Shown here piece after piece: positions 43,495 to 57,300 of a stretch of 64,000 bases of DNA. Position 1 is the first letter of the stretch; the number at the start of each line of letters is the position of its first letter. The stretch lies in assembly GCF_030463565.1 (NCBI RefSeq), contig NC_134651.1:12660734-12724733 (forward strand), read 5' to 3'. Position numbers and translations under genes: made by a program. This DNA comes from Pelecanus crispus (Eukaryota; Chordata; Aves; Pelecaniformes; Pelecanidae). The notes below the pieces were generated by a model. That model was not told the DNA's origin and searched no databases. It was given only the letters and a program-made list of their open reading frames with translations.

Positions 43495-46400
43495 CCACTG
43501 CTCCTTGCGTGGCCAGCACGCGTGTGGACTGGCAAGCCTTCTGCTCCCAGCTCCTTACTCCATAGCAGTGCAGCCCTTTAGGGTAACCTGTACAGCTCCC
43601 CTTGAACCTGGGTCCCCCTGTCCTTCGCTATGCACACCCAGAGGACCCCCAGTGCCCCCCGTGGGCTGGGGTGCCCCTGCCCCTTCCTGCAGCCTGTCTG
43701 TAGAGCCTGAGCCCTCCCACCATGCTGCACCAGACCTGGCTCCCACGGAGGGGACCCCCCCCCCCCCCACCCAGTGCTGCTTGGGGGCTGGGAGGAGGGG
43801 ACCCTGCAGGAGCTGGGCTTTTACAGCTGGGACTGAGCTAGCTCAGCCACAAAAGCCACCCTGGGGACCGGTGGATGAGAGAAAGGAGACCTGGAGCCCC
43901 TGGTACCACTGTGCCCAGGGCACTCGGGGGCTCAGTTGCTGGTGACCTCTGAGGTTTGCAACCTGGGAAGGCTGCGGTGCCCGAGGTCTTCAAGAGATGC
44001 TCCGTGGCTGCTTCACATCCAGAGTGGGCCAGGATGGAGCCTGGGGTGGCTCTGGGAAGGAGGCAGGAGAGGAACCGCCCCCCCCGTCCTGATCCCCATC
44101 CTGGGGCCAGCAGCACGCTGGGTCTCCCCGGCTCACCTGCGGTAGCACTGACAGAGGAGCACACCCATGCCAACAAAGGCCGGGCAGTAAAAGGAAATCC
44201 CACATTTTCCTTGGCAAAGATGACGACTTCTTTTTTTCCAAGTTGCCTTCCCAGTTTTCAGCTTTGCTGTCTAGCAGAGGTACCATTGAGGAAAATGGGC
44301 TGAGTCCCAAAAGCTTTGCAGCGGAGAGACGGGCTCAGGGCTGTCCTCTCCTGGCAAGGGCTGCTGCAGATGTTCCTGAGGATGGCTCTGCACCCCAACA
44401 GGCTGGGGGTCCCTGCTTTGTTCCTGTCTGCCCCATGACACCCCACGGCTGCCAGGGCAGCTGTGTGCACAGTGGGGCCATGGAAATCCCGTGGGCTGTG
44501 CTCCTTCCCTGTTTTTTTCCAGTCCCAAGCTAAGGAGACAGCCGCAGCGTCTGTCCCCCTGCAGCAAAGTCATTTATTAACTGATTAATTAGCCAGATAA
44601 AATCCAACCGAAGCAATTATTAGCCTAAACAAGTCACCTCGCCGGGAGATTAAAAACTGAAATAACTAGCAAAATAGCTGTGTTGCTCATCAGGGATTAT
44701 TTTTGGCTGATCCCTGCTCCTCGCTGGCAGCCCGCGCCGCCCTGGCACGGGGAGGGTTGGGAGGGGGCACATGGGGCTGTGGGATGGCAAACCCGGGCAC
44801 GGCTCCTGGGCTCCCTGGGTTGTCACCCAGCTGGGAAGGAGCCAACAGGGCAGGGAAAGGCACCCTGGGATCACTTGTCTGCCTGCCAGCTTGCAGGGTC
44901 TGGAAGGGGCTGGGCTGGGGCTGGAGGTTGAGCCCAGGCAGCTCTTCAGGATGCTCCCATTTGGGATGCCCTTTGCATCCCAGGCTTGCCCCTTTGCTCT
45001 CTAGGATGCTGTCTGGCTTTTGGGGGCTTGTTGGAGCTGTTGACACCAAGAGCGCCCAGGCAGGGAGCTAGGGAGCAGGGCAAAGCGTGCTGGGAGGGGT
45101 CCTCATGCTGGATGCATGGTGGGATGCTGGGAAAGAAATCCTCGTGCTCTGCCTACGCCGTGGAGCCGGGCCAAGAGTCCTCCCACGCCGTGTCCCATTG
45201 GGCTGCTTTCTCTGGCTGTTGAATCCATAACTTCAGACCCCAGGACATGGCCAGGGGCCAAGGCTGGGGTAATGGAGCCAAAGTGCGTCACAAAGGGAGG
45301 AAAAGGTCCTGGAGTGCTGGGATGAAAAGGTGACCGGGCGCTCCCTGTCCCCTGCTGGCACAGCTGCCTTCCACTGTTACCGTGCTCGGGGGGTGGTGGG
45401 GGGAGGAGAGGAGGTGCTCTGGTCCCACTGAGCCCCTCTGCCCCCCAACCTGGGAGGGAGAAGAGGGACACGGTGAGGGACGTGGCTCCCAGAGCGATGG
45501 TGGGCACTGCCCAGGTGTTGGGGACACGGAACTCAGACAAGCTCCTGACACTGCCCATGCCCTCCATGCCTGCCATCCTTGAGGATGCTGGCAGCCACCT
45601 TCACCCCACAGCTGCTTGCCTGCCACGGACCGCTGACCAGAGGGGCTTTGGGAGGTCGGATCCTGGTCCTGCTGCTTTCCCAGCCCTTAAATAATTTCTC
45701 AGCCTCTTTTCTGTAACCTGCTCCCATCTATCAGCATTGTCCAAAGGAGCAGACCGTGTGCCCAGCAGGACTGTCACCTTTGGAGGGCCCAGCAGCATCA
45801 TGGGGCGCGTGTCTTGAGTCCCTTGTGACTCAGGTGTCCCTTCCAGTGTCACCCTCCCCTTCACCCCCGCCAGTGGCTATAGCCCAGCTCCTGCTGTCTG
45901 GCAGGAGGGTGTTGCAACACGCCCAGCTTGCCAAGTCATCCAGAACCTATGGGGTTGATGGATAACCCAGTTCCCCCAACCACCACTCCTGAGCCCTCTC
46001 CAAATGCCCTTGCCAGGAGGCCTGAGTGGTGCCGGTAGGAGATGCCAGCATCTCCGCAGGGCTGGAACAACCAGACCATTAATTCCAGGAAGGCTGATAA
46101 GGCACCATGCTGGGCCATGCTGTGCCATGCCGGATGGTGCAGAACCCCCAGGTGCTGGGATTCATGGCATTGACCCCCAGCTGCAGGCTCCTGAGGGGCT
46201 CTGGTGTATCATACAATGCTTTGGTCCTTGATAACTGTAGATGATGGTTATCCTTGCAGGAGCCGGTGGCCTGCTGGGACCTTGGTTTCAGGCATAGCAG
46301 AAGGAAAAGCCCCTTCCCAGGGTGGGAACAGGGCACCATCCTCAAGATGAGGGATGACCCACGGTGGCTGCAGGCTTTCCTGGAAGGGTGTGCCAATGCC

Positions 46401-48254
46401 AGAGCAGAGGGATGAGCTTGGTTTGTCACCCCCGTGACTCTGCTAGAGGAGCAGCAGGGAGACAGGGCTTTTGGGGGACAGCATGGGCAGGAGGCGCAGG
46501 CACAAGGGTCCCCAGATGGTGCCAGTCCCAGTGCACCACGGGCAGAAGCTTGCAGGCCGGCCGAGGGTGAGGTGGGCTGGAAGCACCTTGCTTCAGCTGT
46601 TACTTTCCCCTATGCTGAGCAGCAGGTTTGCAACAATCCCTGTGGTTGCCACCACATTTTGCACCTCAAACACTGGTTGGAACAACTCTCTCCAGCGTCA
46701 GCACATATTCCCCGTTGGGGTGGCTTTCCAAAGCAATACAGCCTTGTCAGCACAGGCAGGAATGACTCCCATGGTGGGTTTGCAACCCTCTGATCCTCCA
46801 TCGGCCCAGGTATGGTGGCCACGAGGGTGGTCACTGGCTGGGTGGTCACCCCGTGATCTGCAACGCTGGTTGCACGGGCCCCCGACGCACCATCCTCCCC
46901 CTGGCTTTGCCCTTGTGCTGGCATTTTTGGTCGGCATTCGTTCTGGGCGAGCAGCACTCTCCCCTGATTTACCGTCTGTGCCCTGCTCCCACTGCTGGGG
47001 GTAATGCGTGGGTTTACAGGATGGGGTTTTGTCGGCCGTGACTTGGCCTCCCCTGGCATTTCCCCCATCGACGCTGCCTGGCCGGTGGGTCGGGGTGTCT
47101 GTCGCTTGGCGTGCCTTGCCGCTGCCACCTGCCCGATGGAGGCCAGCTCCGGCAGGACACTGTGTACTGCCTAACACCCCTAATAACACTTTGCAGGAGT
47201 CGCCTGGAGGCATTTCTGGTTAAGAAGTGTTTAATTGATTACAAAACCATGTCGTGGTGGGGGTTTGCATAATGCTGTTCATGGGGGAGCTGGCAGCAGT
47301 TTTCAAGGTGGGGAGCGGGAATTGCTGCTCCAGGGGAAGGGGGGAAGAGGAGACGCAGGGCTAAAGTGAGCCAGGGGATCAGGGTGAAGTGACCTAGGGG
47401 ATCCCCATAGCAGGGGAGGGGGTCCAGGCCTGCGCCTTTTCCTGCTCCAGCCTCTCGGGATGCTGGTCCCACCTTGCAGAGGAGCTTCCCTGGCCCATTC
47501 ACCCCCTCCCAGCATGCCGGCACCACTGTGCCCATACTGAGGTGCAGGTTTAAAACCCCGCTGGGGCATGCTGGGGCTCTGGACTGGGATCCCCAGTACT
47601 CCTAGTTGCAGCTGAGCACTGGGGGGCTCGGTTGATACCCCACTGCCTGCCCCCAGCCATAGGTCTCCTACTTTATAACCTGCCTCTGCTCCCAAGGAAG
47701 CCTTGACCCAAGTGGGGACTTGGACCCTGCCTGGCCCCAGGCTGAGACAGGGCTCAGCTGCTGATTTTAGTGCCCACGCTGTCCTCACAGGCATGGTGGC
47801 ACCAGCTGGCTTTGCCCCGTCACCACCACCCGCTGCTCCGTGGCCCCCTCCCTTGCATGGGGAGCAGGTTCTGTGGGGTCTGTGGGGTGGCTGCCATGGG
47901 GAACAGGTCCCGTGGGGACCATGAGGAGGCTGCTGTGTGTAGCAGGTCCTGTGGGGTCTTCGGGGTGGCTGCCATGCCACTGTTGGCAGTGCCACATGCT
48001 GCTCCGGGCTCAGCTTCTCCAGCTGGTGCTGGTGGCCCAGGGAGCTGCACCAGGCTGTGCCCACATCCCTGGGGGGACTAGGTCACTGCAGGGTGGGCTT
48101 TGGGTAACCCCAATCCATGCCCCAGCTGAGCAGGGCATCCAGCCCTTGGGAAGGGGAGGGCTCAGCAGGAAGGGAATGATGACATGGGCATTAGAGGGAA
48201 AGCACCGGGGGCGGGAGGGGACAACGGCTGCAACCTGCCTCCTTCTGCCATCCC
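43495..48254. other. Intergenic region between the two mucin genes
   Basis: About 4.8 kb with no supportable exon on either strand. It begins with the 3' UTR of the MUC20-like gene; no clear AATAAA was noticed. It includes a poly-C run at 43,758-43,769, an AT-rich island near 44,565-44,690 in otherwise GC-rich DNA, and several GGAGG-rich stretches. It ends at the TATA box of the next mucin gene. Some of it may be regulatory. Confidence 0.5.
44565..44690. promoter_or_regulatory. AT-rich island with homeobox/HNF1-like motifs
   Basis: A ~125-bp AT-rich block in GC-rich surroundings contains TTATTAACTGATTAATTAGC (44,575-44,594), two half-sites like those bound by HNF1/POU-homeobox factors, plus AGATAA and GCAATTATTAG. 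It looks like an epithelial enhancer candidate between two mucin genes. This rests on motif content only. Confidence 0.3.
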
Positions 48255-48262
48255 TATAAATA
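48255..48262 (+). promoter_or_regulatory. TATA box of the NIDO-AMOP mucin gene
   Basis: TATAAATA, within TCCCTATAAATAGGAGGG, is a consensus TATA box 131 bp before the ATG at 48,393. The transcription start would be near 48,290. A TATA promoter suggests tissue-restricted, strongly regulated expression, unlike the CpG promoter of RUBCN. Confidence 0.8.
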
Positions 48263-48392
48263 GGAGGGAGCAGGAGCAGGATTGCACTTGCAGGACTCTG
48301 CTCTGCAGGAGAGGCAGGCAGGCAGGGAGGGACGGGCTGCTTTCACCTCCCTTTGAGCCTCCCAGTGCTCTGCCTGCGTGGAGGCCCAAGGC

Positions 48393-51300
48393 ATGGGGAC
48401 CAGGGGATGGATGCTTTCCACCTTCGTGGGATGCTGCGTATGGATTCTGCACGGTATGTCCTATATTTTTCTGCTAGCACACATGCTACCCGAGCCTTTG
48501 CAGGGCACAGCAGGTATGCTTGTGAGTTGCTTTTCCCTCCTGGCCGCACTGGAAACTCCTCTTATGACCAGTCCTTGTAATACATTGCAGCCAAAGAGCT
48601 AGAAAATTATTTTACGGGGCAGGCACCACCCAGAGGGGCTGGTTGCAGGTGTGGACCCATGGAAGAGGCAAGAGCCTAGCCCAGGAGCCTGCGTGTGGCT
48701 GTGTACCCCTCCAGCAAGGGAGCCAAAGGAAGCCAGCTGGCAGACCGCGGCTCCAGGGATGCTCCCATCCCTCCCATGTCCTGGGAAAGAGCAAACTTGG
48801 GTGCTCTGGGGCCCCTCTTCCACAAACTTCCCATGAATGGGCAGCGCGGGGGTAGATGGTGTTTCCTGATCCGCCTGGAAGAAATAAGATAGACCACGGA
48901 TTTACTGGGGTGGAGTGTGCCAAACTAACCTCGGGGGACTTGACTGATGTGCTTTGTTTTCCCTGAGATGGGAAGGGAAGTGGCTGAGCTCCTCTGGTTG
49001 AGCAGGGTTGGTGCAAAGAGCTTACTTCAGCCAGGGAAGATGGTGAGGAAGCGGCCTGCCGGGAGGGGGAACAGGGGGCTGGATGGACCCCTCAAGGACT
49101 GGTCTGTCATAGGAGATAATGTTCATTAATGAGTGGCACAAGCTATTTGCGAGCTGAGCCAGCGGTGAGGTTGGAGGCACCTCTGCTGTGGGGGGACCTG
49201 GCTGCCTGGCAGGGGGAACCTGATGAACCAGAGCACAGGGATGGGGAACAGGCTCGGGCTGTCGGGCTGCGGCGAAACCCTGCTGGGTCTCGCCCTCGGG
49301 GTGCCCTTCGTCTCCCCTAATTGCAGCCGCCTTTTAAAGCCAAGCATCAGCAGATCCACCCAGCTCCTCCTGGAGCCAATGGCGGCAGCTTGGTCTCCCC
49401 AGAACCCGCATCCCTGTCCTAAAAATAAGACTGGGTGAAATGTCACCCATGGGTGCCAGTGGATGCTGGGAGAAATGCCTGGGATGTGGGGTGGTGTCTC
49501 CTTCTCCTTTCAAAGAAGCTCCTGGATGTGGTGCAGGATTTTGGCAGCAGAAGGAGGGAGCTGTAAGCAGGGCTTGGTCCTGGGAGCCTGCGAATATTCC
49601 CTCCATGGGCAGGGAACCCCTGGTGCCTGTGCCCAGCTGGGAGCAAGTGGGATGGGCGGCAGGAGAAGGCAGGCTCCCACCCTGGGAGAGGTTTAATGAA
49701 CCTGCTTTAACTGCAGCGAGTCAAAAGCCATTTGCAGCCAGGGAATGTTTCACTAAGCCCTGGCTGTTCTGTCTGCCAAAGGGCTTTGAATAAAGTGTAT
49801 TTAAATGTCCCTCAGACACTTGGAATGTGAGAAAACACAAGAACCCCCCAGGCTCTGCAGAAGTGACTGTGCTCGGGGGCGTCCCTGCAGCGAGGCAAAG
49901 AGGGCTGAGGGCTGTCCTTGGGCAGCAGAGCTCCACAGAAACCCCTGGGGCTACGAACTGACTTAGTGGGCCCCGGCTCTTCCCAGTGGCCAGGTGGTAC
50001 CATCCCCAGCATAACTGGGCTGGGTTACAGCGGCTGCCTTTGCCTCCGTGCTTGCAACAGCATCTCTTCCTGACCTGTGATGAGTTGTGTCGTGTCTCAG
50101 CTGGCAGCTGCTGATGCTGGGAATGCAAAAGGTGCTGTGTAGTGCTGTGCCTAAGGCAGCCCAGGCTGCGCTCCTCAGCTCTTAAATCAGAGCCTTGTAA
50201 GGCCATGGGATGAGGCAGTAGGGTTTAAGAAGGGGCGGGAGCATCCTGATTCTCAGCTGGAGGGGATGCATGGCTGAGCCTGGCAGGCTGCTGGCTCCGG
50301 CACCCAGCGTAACGCTCCGCTTTGTGCTTCTCTGCAGGGCTCAGGGCTGCTGCCGCCATCCCCGTCACTACTGAGGAGCCATTTGCCACAGGGACAGCTT
50401 CTCCCATCACAGCGGAGAGCGAGGAGCCCCGTGCCCTGCTGATGAGCACTGCAGAGACAAGCACCACAGCGGCCGATGCTGAGATAGCTGAGAGCATCCT
50501 CATGGGGAGCCCGGCAAGCCCATCCTTCCCTCCTGGGGCTGAGCCAGATGGTTTGGTGACAGCGGCAAGCGAATATAGCTCTACAGTACCAACTTTGATG
50601 AATGTGAGCAAGCCTCTTAACACATCTCAGGATAACGAGAGGGGTTCGGCTGCTTCTGCTGCAGCCACGACTGCTGCCACCATCTCTGCACAGCACCCCG
50701 CTGTCACCCCTGAAGCAGAGCTTGATGTAACAGAGGTCACTCCCAACACAACCCTGGGGACCACCCCTCCCTTTGCAGACATGAAGGAGGATGTCCTCGT
50801 AGCCGTAACCAGAGAAGGAGCAGATCCAGACTCCACCACGGGTGCCGTGTCTCTCCCCACCACCCCTCCACCGGCAGCTGCCTGGGGGGCACAGCCAACT
50901 GCTGGCAGCCCCATGGGTGCCGGTGTCACCGCACTGCCGAGCCAAGGGCTGACCACGGCAACGGGAGCAGTCAAGGAAGGCATAACCCTGCCTGTGGATA
51001 TCCAAAACAAAGATAGTGCCAACTCCTCGAGCCCCAGCCCTGGTGCTGGGGGGCTGCTCACGACCCAGCAGGCCATGGGCATCACCCCAGAGCCAGCAGG
51101 AGAAATGGCCCCAGCTACTGAGGAAAGTCCCTTGGCTTCAGTGCCTGAAAATGTAGGAGATGCAGTAAATGGTACATTCAGCACAGCTGGCTCATCCCAC
51201 CTGCCTCTGGAGAGCCTGACCGTGTCAGGAGCAGTGGGAAACCCAGGGGAGCCCTCCTTCCTCCTTGGCCAGGCTGCACTGAGCCCGGCTGCTTCGCTGG

Positions 51301-54300
51301 CACCCACCGGTGGTAGGGACGGGGATGGGCAGGGAACTCCCGGCATGTCATCGGACACTCCTGATTCAGCCCCGTTGCTCGCAGCCAGTGAGACACCCGC
51401 AGTGACAGGGGACACGGCCACCTCACTGCTGGCCCCAAGGATTCCCACCGATGCCCAGAGTGACACAAATCCCCCAGCCCTGGCCACCGCACTGCCCACA
51501 GGGGATGTGGGGGCTGTGGGTCTGGCCGAGCCATCCCTGGAGCCTGCTCCATGGCAGGGATCCACTGGAGAACAGACACCGCTGCTTGCTAAAGCCCTGC
51601 CATCCCCCATGGACACCCCCAGTGCTCCTGGGGCTGCTTACCCACCCTTGGGTGTTGCTTACCCACCCCTGGCGTCCAGCACCCTGCCTGCAGCTGACAA
51701 TGGGGCAGAGACACCAGTGAGCCCCGACCTTGGTGCTGCACAGGGAACACCCGTGCCTCCATCCCTTTGGGCGACACAGCCATGGGGGACGGCAGATGGT
51801 GCTCCCCAAGGAGCAGGTCTCCCTGGAGCCAATGGACCAGGCACCGGCTTGACTTCGACATGGACTGCCCCCAGCTCAGCATCTTACGGACCAGCAGGAC
51901 CCCCATCACCTGCCCTTGGGGACCAGCTTGGCACAAACTTGGGGCTGCCAGCAGTGGAGGGGCTTGGAGCTGGCATGGTGGAGCAGGCACTGGGAGGAGT
52001 GGGCAGCGGGACTGGGTTTGACCCATCCCTGAGCTCGGCCACAGGCAGCGGGACAGATGCTGGAATGGACCAACTGCCTGGAGCAGGTTCCCCATCTGGT
52101 CCTGCCTCTCCAAGTCATCTGTTCGCAGCATCCTCCATTGTGGGGGGTAATGGAGCAGGACCCATCCCAGCCACAGCCCCTGGCCCTGACAGCCTGTCTC
52201 CAGCCTCTTTGGACAGTGAAACTGGCCCAGAGCTTGCTCCAGTGCAAGGGGTTGAGGGTACAGGGGATGTGGCACAGGCAGGAAACTCAGAGAGCAGAAG
52301 TCCCTACATGGAGATGAGTCCTTCAGCCATCAGTGCTCAGCAGGACCCTGCTAACACTGGAAAGCTGCTGGCTGGAGGAACAGGGACTTTGGTGAATGCT
52401 GAACTGTCCCCTTCATCAGCCCTTGGGGACGGAGCAGGAGCAGCCCTGGCACTGGGGCAAGTGTCCCTGCCTGGTCCCATACCTTCCAGCAGTGCTGGGC
52501 TGGGGCCTGACCTCTCAGGGGCTGAAGGACCAGGGGACCTGCCTGGCAAATCCCTCAGTGCTCCTGGGGCTGCTTACCCACCCCCGGGGGCTGTGGCCGG
52601 CCCTGTGTCTGGGGCAGAGACATCAGTGAGCCCCGACCTTGGTGCTGCACAGGGAACACCCGTGCCTCCATCCCTTTGGGCGACGCAGCCATGGGGGACG
52701 GCAGATGGTGCTCCCCAAGGAGCAGGTCTCCCTGGAGCCAATGGACCAGGCACCGGCTTGACTTCGACATGGACTGCCCCCAGCTCAGCATCTTACGGAC
52801 CAGCAGGACCCCCATCACCTGCCCTTGGGGACCAGCTTGGCACAAACTTGGGGCTGCCAGCAGTGGAGGGGCTTGGAGCTGGCATGGCGGAGCAGGTGCT
52901 GGGAGGAGTGGGCAGCGGGACTGGGTTTGACCCATCCTTGAGCTCGGCCACAGGCAGTGGGATGGCAGCTGGGATGGACCAACTGCCTGGAGCAGGTTCC
53001 CCATCTGGTCCTGCTTCTCCCAGTGGTGTGGTCACAGCATCCTCTGTTTTCAATCCAGCCAGCCTGAGTGCCCTCAGAGGAGCGGGCGGTGCTCCTGGAG
53101 CTCTGCAGCCTTCCCTGGGTGCTGGGCCAGGCGTCCCTCCTGCTGCAGGCCAGAGAGGAGGTGAAGCAGCTGGTGACGAAGGGTCCCTGGGGCAGTCCCA
53201 GGCCCCCGTCGGAGGGGGACCAGATGTTTCAGGAGGCTCTGATGGAGAAATGGGAGCTGTGCTGCACTCTGCATCTTCTCCATCTACAGAGGGGTCTTCC
53301 TCACATGGGACAGGTGGCGAGGCTGCCAATGGAGCAAGCCTTCCTGGAGCTGGTGGAGCTGATGGTGGCTTGAGCACAGGCTTGGAGGCTGCTGGCCCCG
53401 AGGGACCCTCCGTGTCTGCCCCTGGTGTCCAGAGTGGTGCCAATCTTGGACTTTCTGATGCAAAACTGAGCCACATCAATGTGGTGGAGCTGCCTGGAGG
53501 AGGCTCAGTGAACAGGGGACCTTCCCCTGGTGCCAGCCTGGGAGAGGGCGCAGGAGCCATCATACAGATCGCTTCAGGAGTGCTGGCCCCGTCTGCCCTC
53601 GCCTCCCCCCAGGAGATGCAGCCCCTGGTCCCGGTGCCTCCAGACGGCAGCGGTGTCTCCAACAGCACCACCGCCTCACTGGCTGCTGCTCTGCTTCTTC
53701 CCAGGCATGGGCTGAGCTCAGGGCTGGCACCCAATGGGGACCCCCACTCTGCCCCCGGCACCCAGAGCGGCAGCAGACCCCTGGTGCCAGGGGCACTGGG
53801 TGGGCTGGCAGGAGATGCTGGAGGTGCTCACATGTGGTCTCTTGAAGACGAGGTGGCCTCAGGAATGCCGGCGCCTTTGGGAGAAGCATCCCCCCATGCC
53901 CCTGCATCCCCCAATGCTGCCCCGGTGCTGTCTTCTGCTCTCCAGAGAGAAAACTCTGCAGAGGGGGTGTCCACTGGCCCCAGGGTTTCCACTCCGCTTT
54001 CAGCACGTGAGTCGATAGTGGGGTCCTCTGCAGGGGGAAGGGGAGAGCTGGGGGCTGCCGCACGGGGGGACCCTGCCCTGCTCCTGCCTCCCCACCAGCC
54101 AGGAAACCCCGGAGTCCCCTCCAGGGATTCCAAGAGCCCCATTCCGGGGGAAGCAATGGTAGGGCGAGGGGATATGGCTCAGCCCCTTCCTGGTGTGGCT
54201 GGAGCTGGGGCAGCCATAGAGACCCCCACTCGCTCCTTGCCAGGGGGGAGCCCAGGGCTCCCTGGCCTTCCTCCTGCCAGGATTGCTGCTGACAGCCCCG

Positions 54301-57300
54301 GATCAAAGGTCCCAGGGCCAGGACTTGCCAGTGGCTCATCACCTGCCACACTGCAGCCGTTTTTGCACGGCAAGGTGCCCACCAGCCTGGCAAATGGAGC
54401 TCCTGCCGCCAGTGGGTTGAGCCTCCCCACAGCCTTTCCAGGCCAAGGGGGAACCCAGGGAGGGTCCCCAGGCACCGTGCGCCCAGCCACGTCCTGCAGC
54501 CCCGCTGCCGCCAACCCGGCCCCACCAGCCCCCCTCCCCGGAGGCAGGAAGGCACTCCCCAGGCCAGCAGCGGCCGCTGTCACCTCCCGTGCATCGTCCC
54601 CTGTGTTTCCAGCTCCACCAGGAGGGCCGGCAGCCACCCCGACCCCGCTGCCCATCTCCGCAGGTACGTGATACTGGCAGGACAGCCCGGGTGAGAGGAG
54701 CACCTCTGGCCTCCTGACAGACCATCCTGGGGGGCATTCAGTGCAGACCGAAGGGGCTATTTGGGCCAGGACCCCCAGGGGAGACACACCATGAGGTGCT
54801 CCTGCACATGAGCTTGCATTTTTGGCAGGCTGAGCCTGCCTTCAAGTATGGTCCCATCAGCTGGAAAACCCATCCCCTCCAAATGCTTTGTTTTATTTAA
54901 CAGACATAATTAGGGAGCTGGAGGCTGTAAACATCTCTAGAAAGAGCTGTGGGTGTTTTAATTCCCTGCTGTCTGCTTACCACAGTCCTGTACAATGTTT
55001 TTCCCCTCCTATCAGCTGTCCTTCAGCATGGTGCCCCAACGGGGCTGGAGCAGGAGGGGACAGTGACCACAAAGGCCATCACAGCAGGTTTGGGGCAGCT
55101 GTGTATGTGTAAGGCAGTGAAAGGGGTGGGAGCAAGATCCTGCAAGGGAAGGTGACGTGCAGGGTGTCCCAGGCGGCTCTTGTCAGCATCCCCCCCATCC
55201 TCCTGCTGCCCAGGCTGTCCCCCTTCGGAAGCAAAACCATTTCAGACCTTTGAGTTTTTGGCACAGACCAAAGGCTTTGCTGTAAGTGTGTTTTGGTTTT
55301 TTTGTTTGTTTGTTTCTCTTTTTCAGTCGCAGCTGTGCCCCTCTACGGGTATGGAGTGAGGGAAAATGACCGGGAGTATGTGGAAAGGAGGGTGGATTTT
55401 AATTCTCCGCTTTTCAAGCCTGAGACTGGATTCCCATTTGGGAAAACTCTGCGTGACTCTCTCTACGTGAGTCTCCCTTGGCTTGACTTATTGTTGGGCA
55501 AGTGGCCATCCCCCAAAAACCTGGGGGAGGCACCACAGGCCAGGTGCCTGGAAAAGGACCCTTGCAGGGGTGAATCGATTGGGATGCTGCTGGGGTCTGT
55601 TTGCAGCAGGGGGTGATTTCATGGCGATTTCAGTGGTGGCAAGTGATGGCCTTCTGTAGGCGTTGCTCAAAGTGGGCTTGGAAATGGGTGGGCTGCCACC
55701 CTCTGGTCCTGACCTCAACTGATGGAGGGATCCCTCTGCTCAGTTTACAGACAATGGACAAATCATTTTCCCAGCCTCAGACAACAGCATCTTCACGTAC
55801 CCCAATCCTCCTCCAAGGGGCTTCAATGGCCATGAGGAGGTTCCCATGATTGCTGTGTTTTGGGACAACGCTGACTTCTCCAGAGGCGTTGGCACCACCT
55901 TTTACCAGGTGAGTGAAGCCACACAGGAGCATGGTTGCATGAAACACCTTTTGATGATAAACTCATCACCTATTCTGCAGATGCCCCTTGAGATGTGTAA
56001 CTGATGGAGCCCATGAATGTCCTTTCCCTTTTCTGGGCCAAATCTAAGAGCTGTTGGTCCTCTGTGTGTCACCTGTTGAGCCATCCAAAGCTCATCCAGA
56101 CCCCTAGTCTCAGTGCTCCATGCATGACCCCAATCTAGACCTGTCTTTGCCCTACTGGGAGCTAACGCAGATGTGGGTGTACCCAACGCACAGGAGTTCC
56201 TCACCCTCAACACGGCCAAGCCTCCGTTCGTCCGCGACGTTGAAGCGAAGGTTAGGCAGTACCTGAGGTCTTCCTACTCTGCAGCCTGGACCCTGAAGAT
56301 CACCTGGGAGAAGGCACCTGCCTACGCAGCACGGACTGACACCCGGAGGGTAAGGGGCTGATGGAGCTCAAGGGCTTTTTGAATTGTCAAAAAAACCCCA
56401 AGACCCCAAGACCCATGGGCGATCACCTTGTCTGTGCCTGAAAATAAGAACCGGCTTTGTGAAAAAGGTCAGTCTTGAAGACTTTTGCCAAAAAGAACTG
56501 GGCTGTGCTCATGTTTTGGTGGTTTTCAGGTTTTTGGGGGGGACATCTTTAGTTGAACTCTCCCTGCTCTGTAAAATCTTTCTCTTTAATGTGGTGAGAT
56601 TTTATTGTGCACCAGAAACATTGTTCGTCAGGAGCATAAAATTAGGTGAATTTGTGGCTTCTCATGGAACAGCATCAAAGTAAAACCACCACATTTTCCA
56701 TCCAAAATGCAAACTAGCCCAGGCTGCGTTTGCCCTGCACATCAGGACTTCATCCCTGACATTCCCCAGCAAGCACTGACCCACACCCCTAATTTTAAAC
56801 CCAACAGCTTTGCTTGCTTTCTTACCTGTCCGCAATGCTTCTCCCCAGACGATCACATACCAGGCCGTCCTGACCACCGATGGCTTCAGGTCCTACGTCC
56901 TGATGCTGTACCAGGAGGGAGGCATGCAATGGGATTACACCAGGCTTGCTGCCACCAATGTGCTCATCGGCTACACCAGGTACAGCAGGCTCAGCACCCT
57001 ACCCCTGCCTCCTCTGAGCACTGGGCTGCGTCCCACCCTCGACTCTGGCCTGGTTTAATCCTTCCCTCCATGTCCCATGAAGTGCCCTGCAAGGATGAGG
57101 ACAGCCCAGATGGGGTCTGCACACCCATATAGCCTAACATATGGGGGTCTCACAACCAAATTTGCCCCGTTAGTGGCTGGATCATGCTGCAGCACGCTGA
57201 CTTGCCAGGATGTGCTTGTTGTAAGATCCACACATCCCTCTGGGGTCCTGGGCCTGCAGCATCCTGGTGTTTTGGGTGGAAGGAGTGGGGAATAGGGGAT

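Noticed and set aside
50627-54555. Several antisense open frames up to 331 codons across the large mucin exon
   Set aside because: They shadow the low-complexity coding strand; the plus-strand frame alone is continuous for 4.3 kb with matching splice phases.
54888-55112. Possible extra exon (DIIRELEAVNISRK...) between the large mucin exon and the NIDO exons
   Set aside because: It has an acceptor-like TTTAACAG, but no matching donor in phase and no homology to MUC4; the direct join 54,663-55,327 is in phase.
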